NCBI GenBank assembly: GCA_000952975.1 | Contig: LM997412.1 | Coordinates: forward strand, 372,001 to 436,000 | Source: Peptoniphilus sp. ING2-D1G | GTDB taxonomy: Bacteria; Bacillota; Clostridia; Tissierellales; Peptoniphilaceae | Reading direction: 5' to 3' | DNA: 64,000 nt | Part shown: positions 1-8,535 of the stretch, in pieces | Layout: every line of letters begins with the position of its first letter | Numbering within the stretch: the first letter of the stretch is position 1 | Notes under the pieces: generated by a model | The model's input: the letters and a program-made list of their open reading frames with translations, nothing else | Database searches by the model: none | Told to the model about the DNA's origin: nothing | Made by a program: the position numbers and the translations under genes

Positions 1-553
1 GGGAATAGTTTTAACCCTTACTCGTCCCGGAGGGTTAAGAGAAAATCAAAAACTCTACTCGGTATTAGATTCAATTGTCAATTTCTTGCGTTCAGTTCCC
101 TTTATAATACTGATGCTGATTTTAATACCTGTAATGCGTGCAATAGTGGGCAAATCCTACGGTACCGCAGCCACCATCATACCCTTGAGCGTTGCGGCCA
201 TACCTTTTTTCGGAAGGCTGATGGAAGGTTATCTTTCGCAAGTGGATAAGGGAATTCTTGAAGCGGCAAAATCCATGGGATCAAATGATTCTCAAATAGT
301 ATTTCGAGTTTTGATACCCGAGGCCATGCCTCAAATCGTAAGCGGTATAACAATGATGATAATAAATATAATAGGATATTCCGCAATGGCAGGAGCCATT
401 GGGGGAGGCGGACTTGGAGAAGTGGCCGTGCGATATGGATATACCTATAAGAGAACGGACATACTTTGGGTGGCGGTAATAATAATAGTGGCCTTTGTAC
501 AGATAATACAATTATTTGGCAATTATCTTGAAAAGAAAATAGATAAAAAATAA
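1..553 (+). CDS. metI: Methionine ABC transporter permease MetI (5' partial)
   Basis: Integral membrane subunit of the MetNIQ importer for D/L-methionine. The reading frame is open from base 2, so the gene begins before the window; an internal TTG at 86 is not the true start. The visible 183 residues carry the conserved segments of MetI: LTRPGGLRE near the left edge, the RSVPFIILM membrane helix, and the EAA cytoplasmic loop (ILEAAKSMGS...LIPEAMP) that contacts the MetN ATPase. Several hydrophobic helices follow. It ends 12 bp before metQ and shares its transcript. The ATPase gene metN would be expected just outside the window. Identification is firm; the substrate is inferred from family and neighbour. 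Confidence 0.93.
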   Translation, partial: GIVLTLTRPGGLRENQKLYSVLDSIVNFLRSVPFIILMLILIPVMRAIVGKSYGTAATIIPLSVAAIPFFGRLMEGYLSQVDKGILEAAKSMGSNDSQIVFRVLIPEAMPQIVSGITMMIINIIGYSAMAGAIGGGGLGEVAVRYGYTYKRTDILWVAVIIIVAFVQIIQLFGNYLEKKIDKK

Positions 554-565
554 GGAGGAAGAAAA

Positions 566-1384
566 ATGAAAAAAAATTTATTGATTTTATTGATGTTGTC
601 ATTGCTGTTAGTGGGATGTTCCGGTGGAAACAACCAAAAGCAAAAAGCTGCAGATTCTGCAGAAGACAACAAAATTGTAGTAGGTGTAACACCTGTACCC
701 CATGAGGAAATAATCAAGGGACTTGAACAACAATTTAAAGATGCGGGACTTGAAGTTGAAGTTGTAGTTTTTGACGATTACATTCAACCCAATGAGCAAT
801 TGGCGGCAGGGGACTTAGATGCCAATTTCTTTCAACATTTGCCCTATCTTGAAGAGTTTACAGCTCAAAACAAATTGGACTTGGTGTCCATAGGTGCAGT
901 TCACATTGAACCCATGGGCGTGTATTCAGATTCTCTAACATCACTTGATCAACTTCAAGAAGGAGATGAAATAATCATTCCCAACGACCCCACAAATGGC
1001 GGAAGAGCATTGATAATGTTGGATAAAGAAGGAATTATAAAACTTGAAGACAATACAAACCTAAGCTCCACAGAAAATGACGTTGCAGAAAATCCAAAAA
1101 ACCTGAGATTTGTACCCATGGATGCTCAAAACATTCCCAACACATATAAAGATGCAGCCGCAGCTGTAATAAATTCAAACTTTGCAATAGGAGCAGGGCT
1201 TAATCCAACAAAGGATTCATTATTGATAGAACCCATAGACTCACCCTATGCAAACATAGTAGCAGTGAGAAAAGGGGAAGAAGGAAAAGAAAAATTCAAA
1301 AAGTTCATGGAAGTTTTAAACTCCGATGACGCAAAAGCATTAATTGAAGAAAAATATGAAGGTGCGGTAATACCTGCATTTTAA
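566..1384 (+). CDS. metQ: Methionine-binding lipoprotein MetQ (NlpA family)
   Basis: Extracellular substrate-binding lipoprotein that delivers methionine to MetNI. The 272-residue product starts with a lipoprotein signal peptide ending in the lipobox LVGC, so the mature protein is lipid-anchored at the Cys near residue 18. After a low-complexity linker, the NlpA-family core is evident: VGVTPVPHEEI, the ANFFQHLPYLEEF segment and IIPNDPTNGGRAL. The length matches the family. A strong AAGGAGGAA site lies 7 bp before the ATG. It is the last gene of the operon, followed by an intrinsic terminator. Family members also bind other amino acids, so methionine specificity is inferred. Confidence 0.93.
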   Translation: MKKNLLILLMLSLLLVGCSGGNNQKQKAADSAEDNKIVVGVTPVPHEEIIKGLEQQFKDAGLEVEVVVFDDYIQPNEQLAAGDLDANFFQHLPYLEEFTAQNKLDLVSIGAVHIEPMGVYSDSLTSLDQLQEGDEIIIPNDPTNGGRALIMLDKEGIIKLEDNTNLSSTENDVAENPKNLRFVPMDAQNIPNTYKDAAAAVINSNFAIGAGLNPTKDSLLIEPIDSPYANIVAVRKGEEGKEKFKKFMEVLNSDDAKALIEEKYEGAVIPAF

Positions 1385-1416
1385 AAACACATAAATTCTA
1401 AGTATAAGAACATTTT

Positions 1417-1459
1417 AAATATCGATTTGTCCTGACAGGATAAGTCGATATTTTTTATT
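1417..1459 (+). terminator. Intrinsic terminator after metQ
   Basis: A 9-bp perfect outer stem (AAATATCGA/TCGATATTT) is continued by an inner TGTCCTG-CAGGATA pairing and followed by a T-rich run. It lies 33 bp after metQ. Confidence 0.85.
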
Positions 1460-1463
1460 AATT

Positions 1464-1524
1464 GAAAAACTAAAAAATCCACTATAGTTAAAGAACCCTT
1501 AAAAATCTTTAACTATAGTGGATT
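1464..1524 (-). terminator. Terminator of the tRNA-Leu gene
   Basis: Perfect 19-bp inverted repeat (1476-1494 with 1506-1524) and an 11-nt loop. On the minus strand it directly follows the CCA end of the tRNA and is followed by TTTTTTAGTTTTT. The stem is unusually long and mismatch-free for a tRNA terminator. Confidence 0.85.
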
Positions 1525-1526
1525 CG

Positions 1527-1613
1527 TGGTACCAAAGGCGGGACTTGAACCCGCATGATGTTGCCATCGCCAGATTTTGAGTCTGGTACGTCTGCCGATT
1601 CCGTCACTTTGGC
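1527..1613 (-). tRNA. tRNA-Leu, anticodon CAA
   Basis: Minus-strand 87-nt tRNA with a long variable arm, a class II trait of Leu/Ser/Tyr. The acceptor arm GCCAAAG pairs with CTTTGGT (G1-U72 wobble), the discriminator base is A and CCA is encoded. The anticodon stem CCAGA/TCTGG encloses the loop CTCAAAA, giving anticodon CAA, which reads UUG codons. The T arm GCGGG-TTCAAGT-CCCGC is canonical. It stands alone, with its own promoter and terminator. Confidence 0.95.
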
Positions 1614-1628
1614 TCAGGTTTCTTATAT

Positions 1629-1657
1629 AATTTAACATTTTATTTACAATAAATCAA
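1629..1657 (-). promoter_or_regulatory. Putative sigma-A promoter of tRNA-Leu
   Basis: On the minus strand, TTGATT (1652-1657), a 17-bp spacer and TAAATT (1629-1634). The -10 box ends about 15 bp before the tRNA 5' end, as expected for a tRNA promoter. The hexamers are imperfect and the area is AT-rich. Confidence 0.45.
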
Positions 1658-1726
1658 CATTGAAATTAAATTTATACAATTAATATTTTGTTTTTAATGT
1701 ATAATCTTTTTTAAGGAGTGATACTT

Positions 1727-4384
1727 TTGGAAAACAGAATTTTAATTATAGATGGCTCTTCTCTGTTTTTTAGAGCTTTTTACGCTCTTCCGCTTTTGAA
1801 GACAAAAAAGGGAGTATATACAAATGCGATTTACGGATTTATTTCCATGCTCGAAAATGCAATTGACAAAGTAAATCCACAATATGTAGCGGTATGTTTC
1901 GATATGAAAGGAAAAACCTTCAGAACGGATATTTTTAAAGATTACAAAGGAACAAGACAAAAAACGCCTACGGAACTTGAGCAACAGTTCCCAATAGTTA
2001 GAGAAATTTTGAAGGTCATGAATATAGTAACCCTTGAATCTCCCATATATGAGGCTGATGATATAGCAGGTACCATTGCGGAGATTGCAAAAGGCGAAAA
2101 TTACGAATCCTATTTATTGACAGGAGACAAAGATTATTTTCAATTGGTTGATGACAGGGTGAAGGTTCTTTTCACGAAAAAGGGCATAACCGAAATGAAC
2201 ATAGTTTCAAAGGAAAGCATAAGGGAAGAATACAATTTGACACCGGATCAACTCATAGATTTAAAAGGTTTGATGGGAGATGCTTCCGACAATATTCCCG
2301 GGGTGCCCGGAGTCGGCGAAAAAACCGCCTTGAAACTTCTTCACGAATTCCACACGATTGAAAATCTATATGACAACATAGAAAAAGTATCCGGCAAAAA
2401 ACTTGTAGAAAATTTATCTGAAAATAAAACTCAGGCTTTTATGAGCAAAAAATTGGGAACAATAATAAAAAATGTCCCCCTTGATGAAGGATTGGAGGAT
2501 TTTAAACTTAAAGGATATGACTATCCCAAACTCTACGAAATATACAAAGACTTTGAATTCAACACTCTTATAAAAAGGCTTCCTGAGGAGTATCAAAGGG
2601 ATAATACGGATAAGACCTCCAAAAACAATCTCATTTACAGGTCAATAGAGCTTAAAGACATATTAAAGGAGATAAAAGGGTCAGAATCCTTCGCCTTTAA
2701 AATAGTTACCGACGGCAAGATATATGAAAATGTCCTTCCATCACACATTGCTATAAAGGTAGAAGACAGAGAACCCGTTATCTTTAAATTGAGTGATAAT
2801 ATTTCCATTAAGGATTTTAAAGAAGTGTTTGAGTCGCAAAATATCAAAAAAATCGGACACGACTTAAAAGAAGATTTTATGATTTTGCATTATTATGGCA
2901 TAGAAATCCATAACTACACCCATGACACTAAAATAGCTGAATATATATTGAATTCAACCATGTCCGATTATGATATAAACAATCTTTCCAACGAATATTT
3001 CAAATACAATTATAAATCCGAAGAAGATTTGTTGGGAAAGGGCAAAAAAAGAATAAATTACAGCGATTTAAATGAAGATGAATTGAAAAAATATTTTTCT
3101 TTCTATTTAAATTCCATATATTCCATAGGAGAAAAACAGATTGAAAAAATCAAGGAACAGGATATGTTGAGTTTGTTCAATGATGTGGAACTTCCCTTGA
3201 TAGAAGTGCTAAGCTCCATGGAATATTTGGGAATAAGGACAAAAAAATCCACCTTGGATGAAATAGGAGCGGATTTAGATGTTAGGATATCAAAATTGGA
3301 AAATAAAATTTATGAAGAAGCAGGAGAGGAATTCAATATAAATTCACCGAAAAAACTGGGAGAAATACTGTTTGAAAAATTGAATCTTCCCGTAATTAAA
3401 AAAACGAAAACAGGATATTCCACCAGTGCAGAAGTATTGGAAAAATTAAGCCCAAGAACCGAAATTGCGGGACTGGTGCTTGAATATAGGAAATTGGCGA
3501 AATTGAAATCCACCTATGTAGAAGGATTAAAGGAATTGATAAACAAGGGCACCGGAAGAATTCACTCTCATTTCAATCAAACGGTGACCGCCACAGGAAG
3601 AATTTCATCAACGGAGCCTAATCTTCAAAACATACCTATTAAAACAGAAGAGGGAAGATTAATAAGAAAGGCGTTTCTTGCCTCTGAGGATCACATGTTG
3701 GTAGATGCCGATTATTCACAAATAGAACTTCGAGTATTAGCTTCAGTCTCACAGGATGAAAACATGATTGAAGCTTTCAACAATGACGAGGACATACACA
3801 GAAGAACGGCGTCTCAAGTTTTCAATGTGGATTTTGAAGATGTGACAACAGACTTGCGTTCAAGGGCAAAGGCTGTAAACTTCGGAATAGTATATGGAAT
3901 TTCCGACTACGGTTTATCACAAAACTTAAATATTCCAAGAAAAGTTGCTGAAGATTATATAAATAGATATCTCGAACATTACAAGGGAATTAAAGCCTAT
4001 ATGAAAGAAGAAGTTGAAAAAGCAAAAAAAGACGGTTATGTAAAAACTATTTTAAATAGACGAAGATACATTCCGGAATTGCAGGCTAAAAACTTCAACA
4101 TCAGAGCTTTTGGAGAAAGAATAGCGATTAATATGCCCATTCAAGGCTCGGCGGCAGATATAATAAAAATTGCAATGGTCAAGATTTACAACGAACTTAA
4201 AACCAGAAAGATGAAATCCAAACTCATACTTCAAATACACGATGAATTGATAGTGGATGCCCATGAGGATGAAGTGAAGGATGTGGAGAATTTAATGCGA
4301 CAAATCATGGAATCGGCAGTGGATATAGCGGTGGATTTAAAAGTGGATATGAACACGGGAAGCAGCCTATATGAAACAAAATAA
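1727..4384 (+). CDS. polA: DNA polymerase I
   Basis: Repair and Okazaki-fragment-processing polymerase of 885 residues. The frame is open from a GTG at 1718, but AAGGAG (1713-1718) overlaps that codon and sits 8 bp before the TTG at 1727, so TTG is chosen. Domains in order: 5'-3' exonuclease/FEN (about 1-290; GDKDYFQLV, LMGDASDNIPGVPGVGEKTA), a 3'-5' exonuclease-like domain (about 300-480), and the family A polymerase domain with motif A DADYSQIELR, motif B RAKAVNFGIVYG and motif C QIHDEL. The 3'-5' domain lacks the DxE metal-binding motif (VTDGKIYEN is in its place), so proofreading is probably lost, as in many Gram-positive Pol I enzymes. It overlaps coaE by 14 bp. Confidence 0.95.
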   Translation: MENRILIIDGSSLFFRAFYALPLLKTKKGVYTNAIYGFISMLENAIDKVNPQYVAVCFDMKGKTFRTDIFKDYKGTRQKTPTELEQQFPIVREILKVMNIVTLESPIYEADDIAGTIAEIAKGENYESYLLTGDKDYFQLVDDRVKVLFTKKGITEMNIVSKESIREEYNLTPDQLIDLKGLMGDASDNIPGVPGVGEKTALKLLHEFHTIENLYDNIEKVSGKKLVENLSENKTQAFMSKKLGTIIKNVPLDEGLEDFKLKGYDYPKLYEIYKDFEFNTLIKRLPEEYQRDNTDKTSKNNLIYRSIELKDILKEIKGSESFAFKIVTDGKIYENVLPSHIAIKVEDREPVIFKLSDNISIKDFKEVFESQNIKKIGHDLKEDFMILHYYGIEIHNYTHDTKIAEYILNSTMSDYDINNLSNEYFKYNYKSEEDLLGKGKKRINYSDLNEDELKKYFSFYLNSIYSIGEKQIEKIKEQDMLSLFNDVELPLIEVLSSMEYLGIRTKKSTLDEIGADLDVRISKLENKIYEEAGEEFNINSPKKLGEILFEKLNLPVIKKTKTGYSTSAEVLEKLSPRTEIAGLVLEYRKLAKLKSTYVEGLKELINKGTGRIHSHFNQTVTATGRISSTEPNLQNIPIKTEEGRLIRKAFLASEDHMLVDADYSQIELRVLASVSQDENMIEAFNNDEDIHRRTASQVFNVDFEDVTTDLRSRAKAVNFGIVYGISDYGLSQNLNIPRKVAEDYINRYLEHYKGIKAYMKEEVEKAKKDGYVKTILNRRRYIPELQAKNFNIRAFGERIAINMPIQGSAADIIKIAMVKIYNELKTRKMKSKLILQIHDELIVDAHEDEVKDVENLMRQIMESAVDIAVDLKVDMNTGSSLYETK

Positions 4385-5042
4385 GAACCCCACCCCTTCA
4401 GAAAGTTTCACATCGGAGGCATACTCAAAAGACTTGTTGTTTAACAATAAAAAAATCATCGCACTGACAGGCAGCATCTCCACGGGCAAATCCACAGCGG
4501 CAAGCATAATTAGGGATTTGGGATTTAAAATAATAGACTTGGATAAAATCGGACATGAACTTTACGAGGACAGAGAAGTTACCGATGAAATAAGCATAGC
4601 CTACGGGAGGGATTTCACTCAAAAGGGAATCTTCAATAGAAAAATTCTATCTAAATACGTATTCGAAGATACAAGAAGACTTGAAACTTTAAATAAAATA
4701 ATGCATGAAAAAATATTTGAAAAAATGATCAGAATTATCGATGAATCCGAGGATAAAATAATATTTGTGGACATACCTCTTCTAATTGAATTAATGGAAG
4801 AAAAAAATCATGGTTTAATTTACGATGAAATTTGGCTCGTTTATGTTCCGCGTGAAGTCCAGATAGAAAGACTGATGAAAAGAGACAATATAGAAATAGA
4901 AGAAGCCTTAAAGAAAATCAACTCTCAGATGAATATAGAGAATAAAGTAAAATACGCCGATGTTTTGCTGAAAAACGATAAAGATATATCTGAACTGAAA
5001 AAACAAATTTATAGAGAAATAAGCAGAATAACAGCAGAATAA
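4371..5042 (+). CDS. coaE: Dephospho-CoA kinase
   Basis: Phosphorylates the 3'-hydroxyl of dephospho-CoA, the last step of CoA synthesis. The P-loop GSISTGKST follows a beta strand (KKIIALT), and the DLDKIGHELY and VDIPLLIE segments are typical of CoaE. At 223 residues it is about 25 longer than usual because of a polar N-terminal extension before the first beta strand. The ATG at 4371 lies within the end of polA and has only a weak GGGAAG site, so a downstream TTG near 4434 is possible. The polA-coaE pairing recurs in Firmicutes and suggests co-transcription. Confidence 0.9.
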   Translation: MKQNKNPTPSESFTSEAYSKDLLFNNKKIIALTGSISTGKSTAASIIRDLGFKIIDLDKIGHELYEDREVTDEISIAYGRDFTQKGIFNRKILSKYVFEDTRRLETLNKIMHEKIFEKMIRIIDESEDKIIFVDIPLLIELMEEKNHGLIYDEIWLVYVPREVQIERLMKRDNIEIEEALKKINSQMNIENKVKYADVLLKNDKDISELKKQIYREISRITAE

Positions 5043-5046
5043 CTTG

Positions 5047-5091
5047 AAAACCTCTTGGTTAAAGAAAAATTTGGTCAAGAGGTTTTTTATT
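5047..5091 (+). terminator. Intrinsic terminator after coaE
   Basis: 11-bp stem (AAAACCTCTTG/CAAGAGGTTTT) followed by TTTTTATT, starting 5 bp after the coaE stop. Confidence 0.88.
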
Positions 5092-5203
5092 AAAAATACA
5101 AAGAATTAAAAAACGGCAGAAAATAGGTTATTTTATAAAACAACAATATATTTATCCGAAATTTTCTGTCTGACAAAAAGCTGAAAATACTGTTTAAACA
5201 TAT

Positions 5204-5245
5204 AAAAATATCAGTCCAACTCGGTTGAGGCGGACTGATATTTTT
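5204..5245 (-). terminator. Terminator of the nfnAB fusion gene (bidirectional shape)
   Basis: 14-bp stem (AAAAATATCAGTCC with GGACTGATATTTTT). T-runs flank it on both strands. It lies 16 bp beyond the 3' end of the minus-strand gene. Confidence 0.82.
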
Positions 5246-5260
5246 AATTTAATGATCAAA

Positions 5261-7585
5261 TCAATTGTCTTTATTTCTTAAATATTCATCTATTTTTGCG
5301 GCTGCTGTTTTACCTGCGCCCATGGCAAGTATTACTGTTGCTGATCCTGTTACGGCATCTCCACCGGCATAAATTTCTTCTCTTGAAGTTTTTCCGAAAT
5401 CGTCGGTTATTATACCGCCCCAGCTTGCTGTTTCAAGATTATTTGTAGTCTTGGCTATTAATGGATTTGGAGATGTTCCCAATGCCATAATCACTGTTTG
5501 GAAATCTTCTTCAAATTCTGAACCTTCTATTTTAACAGGTCTTCTACGTCCTGATGCATCAGGTTCTCCAAGTTTATTTCTTATACATTTTACTGTTTTT
5601 ACATTTCCATTTTCATCAGCTATAAGTTCAACAGGAGCTGTCAGCATTTCAAATCTGATTCCTTCTTCCTTAGCGTGTTCGATTTCTTCACGTCTTGCGG
5701 GAAGTTCAGCATCTGTTCTTCTATAGAGGATAGTTACGTCGCTTCCTAAGCGTTTAGCAACTCTTGCGGCGTCCATTGCAACGTTTCCGCCACCTACTAC
5801 GGCTGTTTTTTCACCGACGAAAACAGGAGTTTCATAACCTTCTTCAAAGGCTCTCATAAGATTTACTCTTGTTAAGAATTCATTTGCAGAGAATACTCCG
5901 TTATATTCTTCTCCGGGTATATTCATGAATTTTGGAAGACCGGCACCTGATCCGATAAATACAGCTTCAAAGCCTTCTTTTATAAGATTGTCTATTGTTA
6001 CGGTTTTTCCGACTACCACGTCGTTATTTACCGTAACGCCAAGTTCTTTGATATTTTCAACTTCATGGTTAACTACTTCGTCGGGAAGTCTGAATTCCGG
6101 AATTCCGTATACAAGTACTCCGCCTGAAATATGAAGGGCTTCAAATATAGTAACTTCATAACCCATTTTTGCAAGTTCTCCGGCACAGGTAAGTCCTGAG
6201 GGGCCTGCTCCTACTATGGCTACTTTCTTACCGTTTGAAACAGGTTTATTGCTTAGGTTTATGTTGTTATGTCTTGCATAATCCGCTGCAAATCTTTCCA
6301 GTTTACCGATGGCTATAGCATCTCCACGCTTGCCCATTATACATCTTTCTTCACATTGAGTTTCTTGAGGACAAACTCTACCGCAAACCGCAGGCAGAGC
6401 GGAATAGTTTGCAAGCACCTTTGCCGCTTGTTCAAAGTTTCCGTTTGCGATTTCCTTAATGAATCCGGGAATATCTATTGAAACGGGACATCCGCCTACA
6501 CATAGTGGATTTTTACAATTTAAGCATCTTTTAGCTTCTTTTATAGCTTCTTCTTCCGTATATCCAAGACATACTTCATTGAAGTTGTGAATTCTTTCTT
6601 CAGGAGCTTGATTTGTAATAGGTATTCTTACGAATCTATCGGATTTGTTATCTGTTTTTTCGGTTTTTTGTTCAGATAATTCTTCTTCAAGTTTGTGAGC
6701 TTCCTGTTGTTTTACAAAGTCGTCAGGGGTTCCGGGCTTAACTTGATCTAATTGAGTGAATTTTCTTGATTTTGCATCTTTATATTGTCTTTGCCTTGTC
6801 ATTGCCAATTCAAAGTCGACTAAGTGACCGTCAAATTCCGGACCGTCAACACATGCAAATTTAGTTTCTCCACCGACCTTACATCTACAAGCACCGCACA
6901 TTCCCGTGCCGTCTACCATTATCGGGTTAAGAGATACGGTTGTTTTTATGTTGTATTTTGCAGTTTGTAGACATACGAATTTCATCATTATCATAGGTCC
7001 TATGGCGATGATGTGGTCGTATTTAATGCCTTTATTTTCTACTAAATCAGCTATTTCATCTGTTACTACACCTTTTCTGCCCACAGAACCGTCATCTGTA
7101 CATATGTATAGATCTCTTGAAACATCTTCCAGTTCTTTTCTTAAAATCAAGTGTTCTTCAGATCTTGCACCGATTAAAACATCTGCACCCACTCCGTTTA
7201 GATGACACCATTTTATTTGGCAGTACACCGGAGCAATACCTGCGCCGCCGCCCACAAACAAAATGTTTTGTTTTTTTAATTCTTCGAGATCTTGGTGAAC
7301 TAATTCACTGGGATTTCCAAGTGGTCCTACAAAGTCATGCAAATATTCACCGACTTGCATGTCGCAAATTTTTCTTGTTGAATCGCCTGCAATTTTAATA
7401 ACTATGTCAACTGTTCCTTTCTTTGAATCATAGTCACAAATTGTAAGAGGGATTCTTTCTGAATACTTGTCAGCAATAACAATAACGAATTGTCCCGGTA
7501 ATGCTGAAGCTGCAATTTTTGGAGCTTGTATGCTCATTTGTACAGTTTCCGGGGCAATCACGTTTCTGGTTAAAATTTTATACAC
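5261..7585 (-). CDS. Fused NfnA-NfnB-type NADH-dependent ferredoxin:NADP+ oxidoreductase
   Basis: A 774-residue flavoprotein joining two subunits that are usually separate. Residues 1-215 form a ferredoxin-NADP+ reductase-like FAD/NAD domain (VGGGAGIAPVY at 111-121). Residues 225-245 hold a [2Fe-2S] site with D225, C230, C233 and C245, the spacing of the Asp-plus-three-Cys site described for NfnA. A charged linker (about 280-330) leads to the NfnB/GltD-like half: Cys clusters at 354-366 and 401-415, FAD fold GAGPSG at 459-464, NADPH fold GGGNVAMDAA at 598-607. The family couples NADH and reduced ferredoxin to NADPH by flavin bifurcation. A GTG start with AAGGAG 11 bp upstream is used. Single-gene unit; a sulfide dehydrogenase/GltA-like role cannot be excluded. 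Confidence 0.85.
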   Translation of the reverse strand: MYKILTRNVIAPETVQMSIQAPKIAASALPGQFVIVIADKYSERIPLTICDYDSKKGTVDIVIKIAGDSTRKICDMQVGEYLHDFVGPLGNPSELVHQDLEELKKQNILFVGGGAGIAPVYCQIKWCHLNGVGADVLIGARSEEHLILRKELEDVSRDLYICTDDGSVGRKGVVTDEIADLVENKGIKYDHIIAIGPMIMMKFVCLQTAKYNIKTTVSLNPIMVDGTGMCGACRCKVGGETKFACVDGPEFDGHLVDFELAMTRQRQYKDAKSRKFTQLDQVKPGTPDDFVKQQEAHKLEEELSEQKTEKTDNKSDRFVRIPITNQAPEERIHNFNEVCLGYTEEEAIKEAKRCLNCKNPLCVGGCPVSIDIPGFIKEIANGNFEQAAKVLANYSALPAVCGRVCPQETQCEERCIMGKRGDAIAIGKLERFAADYARHNNINLSNKPVSNGKKVAIVGAGPSGLTCAGELAKMGYEVTIFEALHISGGVLVYGIPEFRLPDEVVNHEVENIKELGVTVNNDVVVGKTVTIDNLIKEGFEAVFIGSGAGLPKFMNIPGEEYNGVFSANEFLTRVNLMRAFEEGYETPVFVGEKTAVVGGGNVAMDAARVAKRLGSDVTILYRRTDAELPARREEIEHAKEEGIRFEMLTAPVELIADENGNVKTVKCIRNKLGEPDASGRRRPVKIEGSEFEEDFQTVIMALGTSPNPLIAKTTNNLETASWGGIITDDFGKTSREEIYAGGDAVTGSATVILAMGAGKTAAAKIDEYLRNKDN

Positions 7586-7617
7586 CTTACTATCAACTCC
7601 TTAATATAGTTGAAATA

Positions 7618-7626
7618 ATTATAGCA
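7618..7626 (-). promoter_or_regulatory. Extended -10 promoter for the nfnAB fusion
   Basis: On the minus strand, TGCTATAAT is a perfect extended -10 element (TGn-TATAAT), 33 bp before the GTG start. The -35 region (TTTAAT) is weak, as is usual with an extended -10. Confidence 0.55.
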
Positions 7627-7682
7627 TAAAATAAAATTAAATTAAATTTTTAAGGTATATTTATTTAAAAAATTTATAAATA

Positions 7683-7711
7683 TTGAAAAACAGCATCTTA
7701 TCTTATATAGT
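7683..7711 (+). promoter_or_regulatory. Putative promoter of proBA-thrCB
   Basis: TTGAAA, a 17-bp spacer and TATAGT, about 39 bp before the proB start and divergent from the nfnAB promoter. Confidence 0.5.
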
Positions 7712-7749
7712 AAAAGAATAGGAATATTTGTTGGGAAGTGATAGATTTG

Positions 7750-8535
7750 ATGGTGTTTGATAAGTATAAGAGAATAGTAGTGAAGGTAGGTTCATCGTCG
7801 ATTACCCATGACAACGGAATCATTAATTTATCCAGAATTGATGATTTAGCATGGGAGTTGTCAAATTTAAAAAATCACGGGCTTGAGGTTGTGCTTGTTT
7901 CTTCGGGTTCCATAGCTGCAGGCGCTAAAAGGCTTAATTTAAAATCCAGACCCAGAGATGTAATAGGCAAACAGGCGGCGTCTTCTGTGGGACAAGTGGC
8001 TCTTATGAATACATACAATAGGGCTTTCAATGTATATGATTACTGTGCAAGTCAAATTTTACTTACAAGACAGATTGAAACCGATGAAATAATGAGAGTA
8101 AATGCGATTAACACCTTTGATGAATTGCTCAATATGAATGTAATACCTGTAGTAAATGAAAATGACACCATATCTACCTTTGAAATAGAATTCGGAGATA
8201 ACGATACATTATCTGCGGTAGTTGCCAGAATGATAAATGCGGATTTGTTGATACTTTTATCAGATATAGACGGGCTCTACAGTGACGATCCCAATAAAAA
8301 TCCCGATGCAAAACTCATAAAAAAAGTGATGGAAATCGACGAAGATTTGGAAAAAATGGCAAAGGGTTCCTCATCTGATGTTGGAACCGGAGGCATGTGT
8401 ACTAAAATCAACGCAGCAAAATTGTGTATGGAAAAAAACATAGATGTAGTCATTGCCAACTCTGAAGATTTTAATGTGATTAGGAAAATAGTAAGGGGGG
8501 AAAACATTGGAACAATCTTTACAAAACAATCTTAA
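7750..8535 (+). CDS. proB: Glutamate 5-kinase
   Basis: Phosphorylates L-glutamate in the first step of proline synthesis. The amino-acid-kinase fold is recognisable: VVKVGSSSI for phosphate binding, VSSGSIAAGAK, NENDTI and LLSDIDGLY. The product has about 261 residues and no C-terminal PUA domain, so it is a short form compared with the roughly 370-residue enterobacterial enzyme. The frame extends to a GTG at 7738 that overlaps the GGGAAG site, so the ATG at 7750 (or TTG at 7747) is more likely. It overlaps proA by 29 bp, so translation is probably coupled. Confidence 0.92.
   Translation: MVFDKYKRIVVKVGSSSITHDNGIINLSRIDDLAWELSNLKNHGLEVVLVSSGSIAAGAKRLNLKSRPRDVIGKQAASSVGQVALMNTYNRAFNVYDYCASQILLTRQIETDEIMRVNAINTFDELLNMNVIPVVNENDTISTFEIEFGDNDTLSAVVARMINADLLILLSDIDGLYSDDPNKNPDAKLIKKVMEIDEDLEKMAKGSSSDVGTGGMCTKINAAKLCMEKNIDVVIANSEDFNVIRKIVRGENIGTIFTKQS

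Noticed and set aside
1717..4384. Loss of proofreading residues in Pol I as a novelty
   Set aside because: Degenerate 3'-5' exonuclease domains are common in Pol I of Firmicutes and thermophiles.
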